15,523 nt of DNA from an uncultured Pseudorhodoferax sp. (GTDB lineage: Bacteria; Pseudomonadota; Gammaproteobacteria; Burkholderiales; Burkholderiaceae), in assembly GCA_913776795.1 (NCBI GenBank), contig CAJYRH010000321.1, positions 1 to 15,523 on the forward strand, read 5' to 3'. The notes beneath the pieces are model-generated. The model was not told the origin of the DNA, did no database searches, and saw only the letters and a list, made by a program, of their open reading frames with translations. Below, in pieces: positions 7,368 to 13,994 of this stretch. The position numbers and the translations under genes are program-made. How positions within the stretch are numbered: position 1 is the stretch's first letter; the number at the start of each line of letters is the position of its first letter.

Positions 7368-7371
7368 AAAG

Positions 7372-7396
7372 AAACAGGCGCCTTGGGCGCCTGTTT
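7372..7396 (-). terminator. Intrinsic terminator, probably bidirectional
   Basis: A perfect 11-bp stem (AAACAGGCGCC / GGCGCCTGTTT) has a 3-nt TTG loop. On the minus strand the stem is followed by TTTCTTTTT, so it ends the acyl-CoA operon about 58 bp after the stop at 7455. On the plus strand it is followed by TGTTTG. The polysaccharide operon begins after it, which argues for a separate promoter. Confidence 0.88.
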
Positions 7397-7454
7397 TGTT
7401 TGTGTCGCGTGTCGTGCAAGCGGGTGCTTGCCCTGCTCCGGCCCGGCTCGGGCG

Positions 7455-8279
7455 CTAGAGGTCTGTGAACCGCGGCCCACGCCGCTCCATCGTCGCTGCA
7501 ACCGCCTCACGCTGGTTCGGGCTGCCGATCAGCCGCTGCTGCTCGACCGACTCGGCCAGCAGCAATTGGGCGTCGTCGCCATCGGCAGTCTGGTTCATGA
7601 GCCGCTTGGCGGCGCGCACGGCGTCGGGGTTGCGGCCGGCGATCTCGCGCGCCAGGGCCTGGGCGTCGGCCAGCGGGTCGGCCACCACGCGCGTTCCCAG
7701 GCCGATGCGGCAGGCTTCCTCGGCCTCAACGACGCGCGCGCTGAACACCAGTTCGCGCGCGATGTCGGCCCGCACCAGTTCGCGCATCAGCGCGATGCCG
7801 GCCATGTCGGGCACCAGGCCCCAGCGCATCTCCATGACCGACAGGCGCGCGTCGGCCGCAAGCAGGCGTACATCGGCACCCAGCGCCACCTGCAGGCCGC
7901 CGCCGAAGGCCACGCCCTGCACGGCCGCGATCACGGGCACGGCCAGCGCGCGCCAGCCCCAGGCCACCTGCTGCGGCCGGTTGGCCGGGCCATGCGTGCG
8001 CGCCCGCAGTTCGGTCAGCCCTTCGAGCTGCGCGCCCTCGCGCATCTTGCCGAAGCGCGACATGTCCAGCCCGGCGCAGAAGGCGCGGCCCTCCGCATGC
8101 AGCACCACGGCGCGCACACCGCGCGTGGCCTGCAACAGCTCGGTGGCGGCGACCAGGCCGTCGAACATGTCCATGTCCAGCGCGTTCATCTTGTCCGGCC
8201 GCGCGAGCCGGACCTGTGCGACGCCGTCGGCGTCCACGCGCACGGCCACGCGGCCATGCAGCAGGCGTTCTTCAAGCAA
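7455..8279 (-). CDS. Crotonase-family enoyl-CoA hydratase/isomerase (dienoyl-CoA isomerase-like acids)
   Basis: The product is 274 aa, normal for crotonases. It has the two oxyanion-hole segments AFCAGLD (66-72) and GVAFGGGLQ (122-130), and the CoA-binding helix region to the end. Glu150 (MEMRWG) and Asp158 (VPDMAG) are eight residues apart, the spacing of the catalytic Glu/Asp pair in delta3,5-delta2,4-dienoyl-CoA isomerase (ECH1 family). The third ECH1 acid (GGGVD) is Gln130 here. It may therefore isomerise a double bond or hydrate an enoyl-CoA. TTG 8279 is chosen because AGGAGG lies seven bases upstream and the reading begins MLEERLLHGR. It overlaps the SDR stop by 8 nt, so the last codons of the SDR serve as its ribosome site. 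Last gene of the operon, followed by the terminator. Family sure; exact reaction inferred. Confidence 0.9.
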   Translation of the reverse strand: MLEERLLHGRVAVRVDADGVAQVRLARPDKMNALDMDMFDGLVAATELLQATRGVRAVVLHAEGRAFCAGLDMSRFGKMREGAQLEGLTELRARTHGPANRPQQVAWGWRALAVPVIAAVQGVAFGGGLQVALGADVRLLAADARLSVMEMRWGLVPDMAGIALMRELVRADIARELVFSARVVEAEEACRIGLGTRVVADPLADAQALAREIAGRNPDAVRAAKRLMNQTADGDDAQLLLAESVEQQRLIGSPNQREAVAATMERRGPRFTDL

Positions 8280-9171
8280 GGCGTTGCCTCCTGTCCTTGG
8301 CGTCCTGGCCAGCGATGTTCTCGCGGGCGCGCTGCCAGTCCTCGCCGGTCCACGCGCGCATGCGCGAGAAGTTGCCGCCCGTGGCCTGGTACTGGCCACC
8401 GTCGATGGCGATCGTCTGGCCGTTGATGTAGTCGGCGCCCGGGCCCAGCAGCAGCACCGCGAGGTTGGCCAGCTCGGGCATGCGGCCGTTGCGGTCCATG
8501 GGGTTGCCTTCGGTCCTGTGCTCGCCGCCGCCCGGGTTCAGGCGCGCGCTCATGCCCTCGGTCGGGACCAGGCCCGGCGCGATGGCGTTGAAGCGGATGC
8601 CGCGGCCGGCCCATTCCACGGCCAGCGACTGCGTCATCGCGTGCAGGCCGGCCTTGGACATGGCGGACGGCACGGTGAAGGCCGATCCGTTCCAGACCCA
8701 GGTGGTCAGGATGGAGACCACCGCCGCGCTGCGCCCCTCGGCCAGCCAGCGCTTGCCGCAGTCCAGCGTCATCATGAAGCTGCCGCGGAACACGATGTTG
8801 GCGATGGCGTCGAAGCCGCGCGGCGACAGGTCCTCGGTGCGGCTCACGAAGTTGCCGGCCGCGTTGTTGACCAGGCCGTCGATGGCACCGCCGTCGGCCC
8901 AGATGCGGTCGAGCATGGCGGTGATCTGCTCCTCCTTGCGGATGTCGCAGCCCACGGCGACGGCGCGGCCGCCCTGCGGACCCGGCGCGGCGCTGAGTTC
9001 GCGTGCGGTGTCCTCCAGCACGCTCTCGCGGCGGCCGCAGATGTACACCGTGGCGCCAAGCAGCACCAGGGCCTCGCTGATCACGCGGCCCAGGCCGCTG
9101 CCGCCGCCGGTCACGAGGTAGCGCTTGCCTGCCAGCAGGCCAGGCTTGTACATCAGGTCGTCCAGGGTCAC
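8272..9171 (-). CDS. 2,4-dienoyl-CoA reductase-like SDR oxidoreductase
   Basis: The product is 299 aa. It is a short-chain dehydrogenase: nucleotide site TGGGSGLG (21-28), NADPH-type Arg pair in CGRR (45-48), and NNAAGN (102-107). It lacks YxxxK and instead has SAMSK, with Ser169 and Lys173, then EW and PGLVPTEG. This matches the DECR1 type of NADPH 2,4-dienoyl-CoA reductase, whose residues Asn148, Ser210 and Lys214 align with Asn107, Ser169 and Lys173. The DECR1 catalytic Tyr199 falls at Trp158 here (codon TGG), which is unexpected. The C-terminal 35 residues (GNFSRMRAW...) extend past the core. GTG 9171 is chosen because AAGGAG lies eight bases upstream; ATG at codon 7 is weaker. The start is 13 bp after the upstream crotonase stop. 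It would reduce dienoyl-CoA intermediates of unsaturated acids, if active. Confidence 0.88.
   Translation of the reverse strand: MTLDDLMYKPGLLAGKRYLVTGGGSGLGRVISEALVLLGATVYICGRRESVLEDTARELSAAPGPQGGRAVAVGCDIRKEEQITAMLDRIWADGGAIDGLVNNAAGNFVSRTEDLSPRGFDAIANIVFRGSFMMTLDCGKRWLAEGRSAAVVSILTTWVWNGSAFTVPSAMSKAGLHAMTQSLAVEWAGRGIRFNAIAPGLVPTEGMSARLNPGGGEHRTEGNPMDRNGRMPELANLAVLLLGPGADYINGQTIAIDGGQYQATGGNFSRMRAWTGEDWQRARENIAGQDAKDRRQRLA
8287..8292 (-). promoter_or_regulatory. AGGAGG ribosome binding site deciding a TTG start
   Basis: AGGAGG on the minus strand, inside the SDR C-terminal codons for Arg-Arg, stands seven bases before TTG 8279. No ATG or GTG with a comparable site is nearby, so the crotonase starts with TTG and is translationally coupled to the SDR. 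Confidence 0.75.
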
Positions 9172-9179
9172 GGTGTGGT

Positions 9180-9185
9180 CTCCTT
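9180..9185 (-). promoter_or_regulatory. AAGGAG ribosome binding site supporting GTG start of the SDR
   Basis: AAGGAG on the minus strand lies eight bases before GTG 9171. It touches the stop codon of the upstream crotonase, which favours translational coupling. Confidence 0.65.
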
Positions 9186-9985
9186 CAGCGCCCGGTGTAC
9201 CGGGGCGCGCGTTTCTCGAGGAAGGCGTTCATGCCTTCGCGGAAGTCGCCGGTCTGGGTGCAGAGCACCTGGTTGCGGTCCTCCAGCGCGATCACGGCCT
9301 CCATGCTGGGCGCGTCGATGGCCAGTCCCAGCGCGTCCTTGGTCAGCCGCAGCGCCACGGGCGTGGCGCGCAGCATGTCCTCGGCCAGCGCCTGCGCATC
9401 GGCCTGCAGTTCGGCCAGCGGCGCGACGCGGCTCACCAGGCCCAACCCATAGGCGCGCTGCGCCTCCATGAAGCGGCCCGTCAGCAGGTACTCGGCCGCG
9501 ACCGAGCTGCCGACCATGCGCGGCAGGAAGTAGCTCACGCCCACGTCGCAGGCCGACAGGCCGATGCGGATGAAGGCTGCGTTCATGCGCGCGTCCGGTG
9601 TGGCCAGGCGGATGTCCGAGGCCAGCGCGAGCGCGAAGCCACCGCCGCTGGCCGCACCCTGCACGACGCTGATGATGGGCTGCGGGCAACGCCGCATGGC
9701 CAGCATGATGTCGCGGATGCTCTTTTGCTTCTCGAGCATCTCTTCCACGCCGCGGGCGCCGCCGCCCTGCGCTGTCGTGTCCTTGATGTCCAGCCCGGCG
9801 CAGAAGGCGCGGCCCGCGCCCTGCAGCACGACCACACGCGCGCTGCTGCGCGCGTTGAGGCCCTCGAAGTAGTTGCGCAGGGCATCGGTCAGCGCCGGAT
9901 CGAGCGCGTTCAGCCGCTCGGGCCGGTTCATGGTGAGCCAGGCGACGCCGCCACGCTCCTCGGTCAGGAGAACCTCCGCGCTCAC
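9185..9985 (-). CDS. Enoyl-CoA hydratase/isomerase family protein
   Basis: The product is 266 aa, full length for a crotonase. Oxyanion-hole segments are AFCAGLD (60-66) and GAASGGGFALA (110-120); the tail FLEKRAPRYTGR resembles the usual crotonase C-terminus. The classical hydratase acids are not clear: the segment AFIRIGLSACDVG (137-149) keeps one acid, Asp147, but has no Glu at the usual position before GL. This suggests an isomerase or another crotonase reaction rather than a standard hydratase. GTG 9985 is chosen because it overlaps the acyl-CoA dehydrogenase stop by 4 nt (GTGA); no strong ribosome site precedes it, in line with coupled translation. It acts in the cytosol in the acyl-CoA pathway of this operon. 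Family certain, reaction uncertain. Confidence 0.9.
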   Translation of the reverse strand: MSAEVLLTEERGGVAWLTMNRPERLNALDPALTDALRNYFEGLNARSSARVVVLQGAGRAFCAGLDIKDTTAQGGGARGVEEMLEKQKSIRDIMLAMRRCPQPIISVVQGAASGGGFALALASDIRLATPDARMNAAFIRIGLSACDVGVSYFLPRMVGSSVAAEYLLTGRFMEAQRAYGLGLVSRVAPLAELQADAQALAEDMLRATPVALRLTKDALGLAIDAPSMEAVIALEDRNQVLCTQTGDFREGMNAFLEKRAPRYTGR

Positions 9986-11130
9986 AGCGCGCGCGAGATC
10001 ACTTCTTTCATGATCTCGTTGGTGCCGCCAAAGATCCGCTGGATGCGGGCGTCGGTGTACATGCGTGCCACCAGGTACTCGTTCATGTACCCGTAGCCGC
10101 CGAACAGCTGCAGGCATTCGTCGACCACGCGACCCTGCGCCTCCGAGCCCCAGAGCTTGGCCATGGAGGCGGTGGCGGTGTCGAGCTTGCCGGCCACCAG
10201 GTCTTCGACGCAGCGGTCGATGAAGGCGCGGCCGACCTTGATCTGGGTGGCGATCTCCGCCAGCTTGAACTTGGTGTTCTGGAACTCGGCCACGGGCTTG
10301 CCGAAGGCCTTGCGCTCGCGCACGTAGTCCAGCGTGGCGGTGTAGGCGCCTTCCATCGCGGCCAGCGCGGCGACGCCGATGATGAGACGCTCGTACGGCA
10401 GGTCGCCCATCAGCTGGAAGAAGCCCTGGCCTTCCTTGCCGCCGAGCAAGGCGCTGGCCGGGACGCGCACGTCGTCGAAGAACAGTTCGGAGGTGTCCTG
10501 CGCCTTCAGGCCGATCTTGTCCAGCACGCGGCCGACGCGAAAGCCCGCGCGGTCCTGCGTGTCGACGACCAGGATGGAGGTGCCCTTGGCGCCCTGCGTG
10601 GGGTCGGTCTTGGCCACCACCAGCACCACGCCGGCCAGAAAGCCGTTGGAGATGAAGGTCTTGGAGCCGTGCAACGCGTAGCCGCCCTCGACCTTGTCGG
10701 CGCGCGTGCGCACGCCCTGCAGGTCCGAACCGGCCCCGGGCTCGGTCATGGCGATGGCGCCGACGAGCTCGCCACGCGCGAGCTTCGGCAGGTAGTGGCG
10801 CTTCTGTTCGTCGGTACCGTGGTTCAGGAAATAGTGCGCCACGATGGAGTGCACGCCCACGCTCATGCCCGACAGCGCGCGGCGCGACATCTCCTCGTGG
10901 ATGATGGCCTCGTGGCGGAAGTCGCCACCACCACCGCCCCACTCCTCGGGAATGTCCACGCACAGCAGGCCGAGTTCGCCGGCCTTGCGCCACAGTGCGT
11001 GGCCCACGTGGCCCGCCTTGCGCGCAGCCTCGTCGTGCGGCTGCACCTCGGTCTCGATGAAGCGCACCACGTTGTCGCGGAACAGCTCCAGGTCTTCGTC
11101 CATCCAGGAGCGGCGGAAATCGATCGTCAT
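9982..11130 (-). CDS. Acyl-CoA dehydrogenase, long-chain/isovaleryl type
   Basis: The product is 382 aa. This is a soluble FAD enzyme that makes the alpha-beta double bond in acyl-CoA. Visible signatures are AMTEPGAGSDLQG (127-139), TFISNG (158-163), the C-terminal flavin segments QLFGGYGYMNEY (341-352) and RIFGGTNEIMK (365-375). The usual catalytic Glu of medium-chain enzymes (in an EGT motif) is Gly368 here, while Glu247 in DLPYERLIIG sits where LCAD and isovaleryl-CoA dehydrogenase carry their base. Enzymes of that class accept branched or long chains, which fits the racemase in the same operon. ATG 11130 is 14 bp after the ligase stop and has a weak purine-rich site before it. It passes electrons to ETF, which is not encoded here. 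Family and base assignment are good; the substrate is inferred. Confidence 0.95.
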   Translation of the reverse strand: MTIDFRRSWMDEDLELFRDNVVRFIETEVQPHDEAARKAGHVGHALWRKAGELGLLCVDIPEEWGGGGGDFRHEAIIHEEMSRRALSGMSVGVHSIVAHYFLNHGTDEQKRHYLPKLARGELVGAIAMTEPGAGSDLQGVRTRADKVEGGYALHGSKTFISNGFLAGVVLVVAKTDPTQGAKGTSILVVDTQDRAGFRVGRVLDKIGLKAQDTSELFFDDVRVPASALLGGKEGQGFFQLMGDLPYERLIIGVAALAAMEGAYTATLDYVRERKAFGKPVAEFQNTKFKLAEIATQIKVGRAFIDRCVEDLVAGKLDTATASMAKLWGSEAQGRVVDECLQLFGGYGYMNEYLVARMYTDARIQRIFGGTNEIMKEVISRAL

Positions 11131-11144
11131 GGCTCGTCTCTCTT

Positions 11145-12701
11145 TCAGTTCACCTTGCGCGTGCGGTCTTTCCAGTAGGGCTCGCGCAGCACGAATTTCT
11201 GCAGCTTGCCGGCCGGCGAGACCGGCAGCTCGGTACGGAACTCCACGCTGCGCGGGCATTTGTACCCCGCGATCAGCGTCTTGCAATGGGCGATCACGGC
11301 GGCCTCGTCGATGTGCGCGCCCGGGCGCTGCACGATGACGGCGTGCACGCGCTCGCCCCACCGGTCGTCGGGCACGCCGATCACCGCGGACATGGACACG
11401 CCATCGAGCTGGGCCAGCGCGTTCTCGACCTCGGCCGAATACACGTTCTCGCCACCGCTGACGATCATGTCCTTGATGCGGTCGACCACGTAGAGGTAGC
11501 CCTCCTCGTCCAGCATGCCGCCGTCGCCGGTGTGCATCCAGCCGCCACGCAGCGCAGCGTCTGTCTCAGCCGGCTTGTTCCAGTATCCCTGCATGACCAT
11601 CGGGCCGCGCGCGCAGATCTCGCCGACCTGGCCGGGCGGCAACTCGTTGTTCTCGGAGTCGCGGATGCTGATCTCGGCGATCGGCACCGACTTGCCGGCC
11701 GAGCGCAGGCGCTTGGCCTGGTGCGGGCCGGGCAGGTGGTCGTCCGGCTGGAGCACGGCGATGGTGGGCGCCAGTTCGGTCATGCCGTAGGCCTGGCAGA
11801 ACTGCACGCCGGGCAGCGCCGCCATCGCCTGGCCGAGCAGCGTGGCATCGATGGGCGCGGCGCCGTACAGCACCATGCGCAGGCTCTTGAGGTCGAATTC
11901 GGCGAAGCGCGGGTGTTCGATCAGCCGCTTGACCATGGTCGGCACGAGGAAGGTTTCGGTCACCTTCTCGCGCGCGATGGCGTCGAGCACCGCCACCTCC
12001 TCGTAGTAGGGCACGATCACCTGGGTGGCCAGGCGCAGCACCATCTGCAGCGACAGGCCGCAGCCCGCGACATGGAAGAACGGCGCCGTCACCAGCGCCT
12101 GCACCTGCCAGGTGCGCGGTACGGCGGCAGCCGACGCCAGCCCGTTCAGGTACAGATTGGCGTGGGACAGCATCACGCCCTTGGGCCGGCCTGTGGTGCC
12201 GCCCGTGTACATCACGGCGGCCAGGTCGTCGCGCTCGCGGCGCAGGTCTTCCACCGGCTCGGCGGCGGCCACCAGGTCCTCGAAGGAGAGCATGCCTTCG
12301 GGCGCGGGCTCCTCGCCGACGTAAACCAGGGTCTTGAGCGACCTGGACAGGTCGCGCAGTGCGGCGACCTGCCCGGCGAAGAACTTGTCGACGAGCAGGA
12401 TGCGGGTGTCGCAGTCGTCCAGCGAGTAGGCGATCTCCTGCGGACTCCAGCGCACGTTGACGGGATTGATCACGCCGCCGCCCCACCAGGTGCCGAACAG
12501 GTATTCGACGTAATGGTCGGAGTTCATGGCCAGCATGGCCACGCGGTCGCCCGGCGCCATGCCGAGCTGGCGCAGCACGGCAGCCACGCGCATCACACGG
12601 TGGTGCAGCCGCGCATAGCTGTTGCGGCGCGCGCCGAACACCACGGCCGTCGCCTGTGGCTTCTCCCGCAGCGCCCGGTGCAGGGCCTGGGTCAGTTGCA
12701 T
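11145..12701 (-). CDS. AMP-forming acyl-CoA ligase (fatty-acyl-CoA synthetase family)
   Basis: The product is 518 aa. It activates a carboxylic acid with ATP and CoA. Adenylate-forming signatures in order: phosphate loop YTGGTTGRPKGVMLSH (165-180), APFFHVAG (206-213), YGAAPI (279-284), YGMTE (305-309), HTGD (390-393), the hinge DRIKDMIVSGGENVYSAEVE (407-426) and the catalytic lysine at 499 in SPAGKLQK. The length and the PFFHVAG segment place it with medium/long-chain acyl-CoA ligases rather than acetyl-CoA synthetase. ATG 12701 has GAGGAG six bases upstream. The gene follows the racemase by 28 bp and precedes the dehydrogenase by 14 bp. As the only CoA-activating enzyme in the operon, it probably carries out the first step. 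The acid it uses cannot be read from the sequence. Confidence 0.95.
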   Translation of the reverse strand: MQLTQALHRALREKPQATAVVFGARRNSYARLHHRVMRVAAVLRQLGMAPGDRVAMLAMNSDHYVEYLFGTWWGGGVINPVNVRWSPQEIAYSLDDCDTRILLVDKFFAGQVAALRDLSRSLKTLVYVGEEPAPEGMLSFEDLVAAAEPVEDLRRERDDLAAVMYTGGTTGRPKGVMLSHANLYLNGLASAAAVPRTWQVQALVTAPFFHVAGCGLSLQMVLRLATQVIVPYYEEVAVLDAIAREKVTETFLVPTMVKRLIEHPRFAEFDLKSLRMVLYGAAPIDATLLGQAMAALPGVQFCQAYGMTELAPTIAVLQPDDHLPGPHQAKRLRSAGKSVPIAEISIRDSENNELPPGQVGEICARGPMVMQGYWNKPAETDAALRGGWMHTGDGGMLDEEGYLYVVDRIKDMIVSGGENVYSAEVENALAQLDGVSMSAVIGVPDDRWGERVHAVIVQRPGAHIDEAAVIAHCKTLIAGYKCPRSVEFRTELPVSPAGKLQKFVLREPYWKDRTRKVN

Positions 12702-12729
12702 GCTCGTCTCCTCTCGCCGTACCGCGCCT

Positions 12730-13812
12730 TCAGCGGCCCGCCCAGCGCGCCAACAGGGCCTGCGCGTCGTGCGGCGACACGGCCGGCGGCAGCTCGGGCG
12801 GGGTGCGGCTGAAGCGCGGCGCCGGCGCGGGCTGCACCAGGCCGCCAGCCTCGGCGAAGGTGCCGCGCGCACGGTTGTGCGCATGGGCCGGGGCCTCGTC
12901 CCAGTCGAGCACCGGCGCGAAGCAGGCGTCCGTGCCTTCCAGCAGCGTGCACCATGCATCACGCGTGCGCGTGCGGAACAGGTCGGCCATGCGCAGCTTG
13001 AGCAGGGGCCAGCGGGCCTGGTCCAGCTGGGCATCGAAGGCCGGGTCTTCTGCGATGCCGCAGCGCTCGCGCAGCAGCGCGTAGAACTTCGGCTCGATCG
13101 CTCCGATGGCCACGTACTTGCCATCGGCGCAGGCGTAGGTGTCGTAGAAATGCGCGGCACCGTCGAGCAGGTTCTCGCCGCGCTGGTTGTTCCATTGGCC
13201 TGCAGACTTCATGCCGTACATCATGGCCGACAGCAGCGCTGCGCCGTCGGTCATGGCCGCATCGATGACCTGGCCCCGGCCCGATCCCTTGCTCTCGTGC
13301 AGCGCCGCGAGGATGCCGAAGGCCAGCAGCATGGCACCGCCCCCGAAGTCGCCCACATAGTTGAGCGGTGGTACCGGCGTTTCGCCGGAACGGCCGATGG
13401 CGTGCAGCGCACCGCTGATGGCGATGTAGTTGATGTCGTGCCCCGCTGCACGTGCCAGCGGGCCGTGCTGGCCCCAGCCCGTCATGCGGCCGTAGACCAG
13501 GCGCGGGTTGCGCGCGAGGCAGACGTCCGGCCCCAGCCCCAGCCGCTCCATCACGCCGGGACGAAAGCCCTCGATCAGCACGTCGGCGCGCGCGATGGTC
13601 TGCAGGAGCTGCGCGGCCGTGCCTTCGGCCCGCAGATCCAGCGACAACACCGTGCGTCCGCGCGCCAGGATGTCGTGCGGATTGCGCTGGGTTCCTGGCC
13701 GCTCCACCCGCAACACTTCGGCGCCCATGTCGGCGAACAACATCGCGCAGAAGGGCCCCGGGCCGATGCCCGCCATCTCGACCACCCGAAGTCCCTGCAA
13801 GGGTCCTGCCAT
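12730..13812 (-). CDS. Alpha-methylacyl-CoA racemase (CaiB/BaiF family III CoA-transferase fold)
   Basis: The product is 360 aa. It epimerises the 2-methyl centre of acyl-CoA esters so that the S form can be dehydrogenated. The N-terminus [19 protein letters not shown] (7-25), [16 protein letters not shown] (81-96) and [13 protein letters not shown] (108-120) are typical of AMACR/MCR rather than formyl- or carnitine-CoA transferases. The racemase triad known from the Mycobacterium tuberculosis enzyme (His126, Asp156, Glu241) is seen as His125 in AGHDINY, Asp155 in VGDFGGG and Glu240 in [10 protein letters not shown] 13812 has AGGAGG eight bases upstream. It is the first gene of the operon and diverges from the TTT transporter. 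Its presence is the best clue that the pathway handles a methyl-branched acid. Confidence in racemase over transferase is high, as transferases need an Asp nucleophile in a different context. Confidence 0.93.
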   Translation of the reverse strand: MAGPLQGLRVVEMAGIGPGPFCAMLFADMGAEVLRVERPGTQRNPHDILARGRTVLSLDLRAEGTAAQLLQTIARADVLIEGFRPGVMERLGLGPDVCLARNPRLVYGRMTGWGQHGPLARAAGHDINYIAISGALHAIGRSGETPVPPLNYVGDFGGGAMLLAFGILAALHESKGSGRGQVIDAAMTDGAALLSAMMYGMKSAGQWNNQRGENLLDGAAHFYDTYACADGKYVAIGAIEPKFYALLRERCGIAEDPAFDAQLDQARWPLLKLRMADLFRTRTRDAWCTLLEGTDACFAPVLDWDEAPAHAHNRARGTFAEAGGLVQPAPAPRFSRTPPELPPAVSPHDAQALLARWAGR

Positions 13813-13820
13813 CTCCTGCG

Positions 13821-13826
13821 CCTCCT
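13821..13826 (-). promoter_or_regulatory. AGGAGG ribosome binding site of the racemase
   Basis: A consensus AGGAGG on the minus strand, eight bases before ATG 13812, fixes that start although the frame stays open further upstream to about 13926. Confidence 0.75.
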
Positions 13827-13839
13827 GTGACCGGCATCT

Positions 13840-13862
13840 GCCAGCCTTGTCCGATGGCTGGC
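13840..13862. promoter_or_regulatory. Inverted repeat GCCAGCC-N9-GGCTGGC, candidate operator
   Basis: Perfect 7-bp arms (13840-13846 and 13856-13862) surround a 9-nt centre. The repeat lies 28-50 bp upstream of the racemase start. A direct repeat GGCATCT (13833-13839 and 13860-13866) overlaps both ends. The form suits a dimeric regulator or a leader hairpin. Confidence 0.45.
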
Positions 13863-13930
13863 ATCTTGGCGCCGCAGCGGGACGGCGGCATCGTCGGAAC
13901 GGACGAAGTTGCCGGGTTAGGGTCATCCTC

Positions 13931-13951
13931 AGTGGTCAGGCCACTCGACCA
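13931..13951. promoter_or_regulatory. Nested inverted repeats in the divergent promoter region, candidate operator
   Basis: AGTGG (13931-13935) and CCACT (13941-13945) are perfect arms with a 5-nt centre. Overlapping them, TGGTC (13933-13937) and GACCA (13947-13951) form another pair. The TGGTC/GACCA pattern resembles GntR-type sites in general form only. The position is 44-64 bp upstream of the transporter start, so it could control both directions. Confidence 0.42.
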
Positions 13952-13994
13952 ATGTTGCAATCGCGGCCACTTCGACCCCAAGAGGAGACACGGC

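Larger units (their letters stand above)
7124..7454. other. AT-rich intergenic spacer with terminator and candidate promoter/operator zone
   Basis: No gene is credible here. Reading from the right, there are two GC hairpins just after the crotonase stop: GCCCG/CGGGC at 7441-7453, and GCAAGC-GGGT-GCTTGC at 7416-7431. Next comes the terminator at 7372-7396. From about 7371 down to 7210 the sequence is visibly AT-rich compared with everything else in the window and is full of short repeats. It must carry the promoter of the leftward polysaccharide operon, but I could not find a convincing -35/-10 pair. A TTGACG box sits on the minus strand at 7288-7283 without a matching TATAAT at 16-18 bp. Confidence 0.7.

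Noticed and set aside
9185..10993. A crotonase with a 300-residue N-terminal extension
   Set aside because: The extension is the out-of-frame acyl-CoA dehydrogenase. The crotonase fold begins at GTG 9985, which overlaps the dehydrogenase stop.
11286..12812. Open plus-strand frame of about 500 codons opposite the acyl-CoA ligase
   Set aside because: No domain motifs and an antisense composition typical of high-GC DNA; the ligase on the minus strand is unambiguous.
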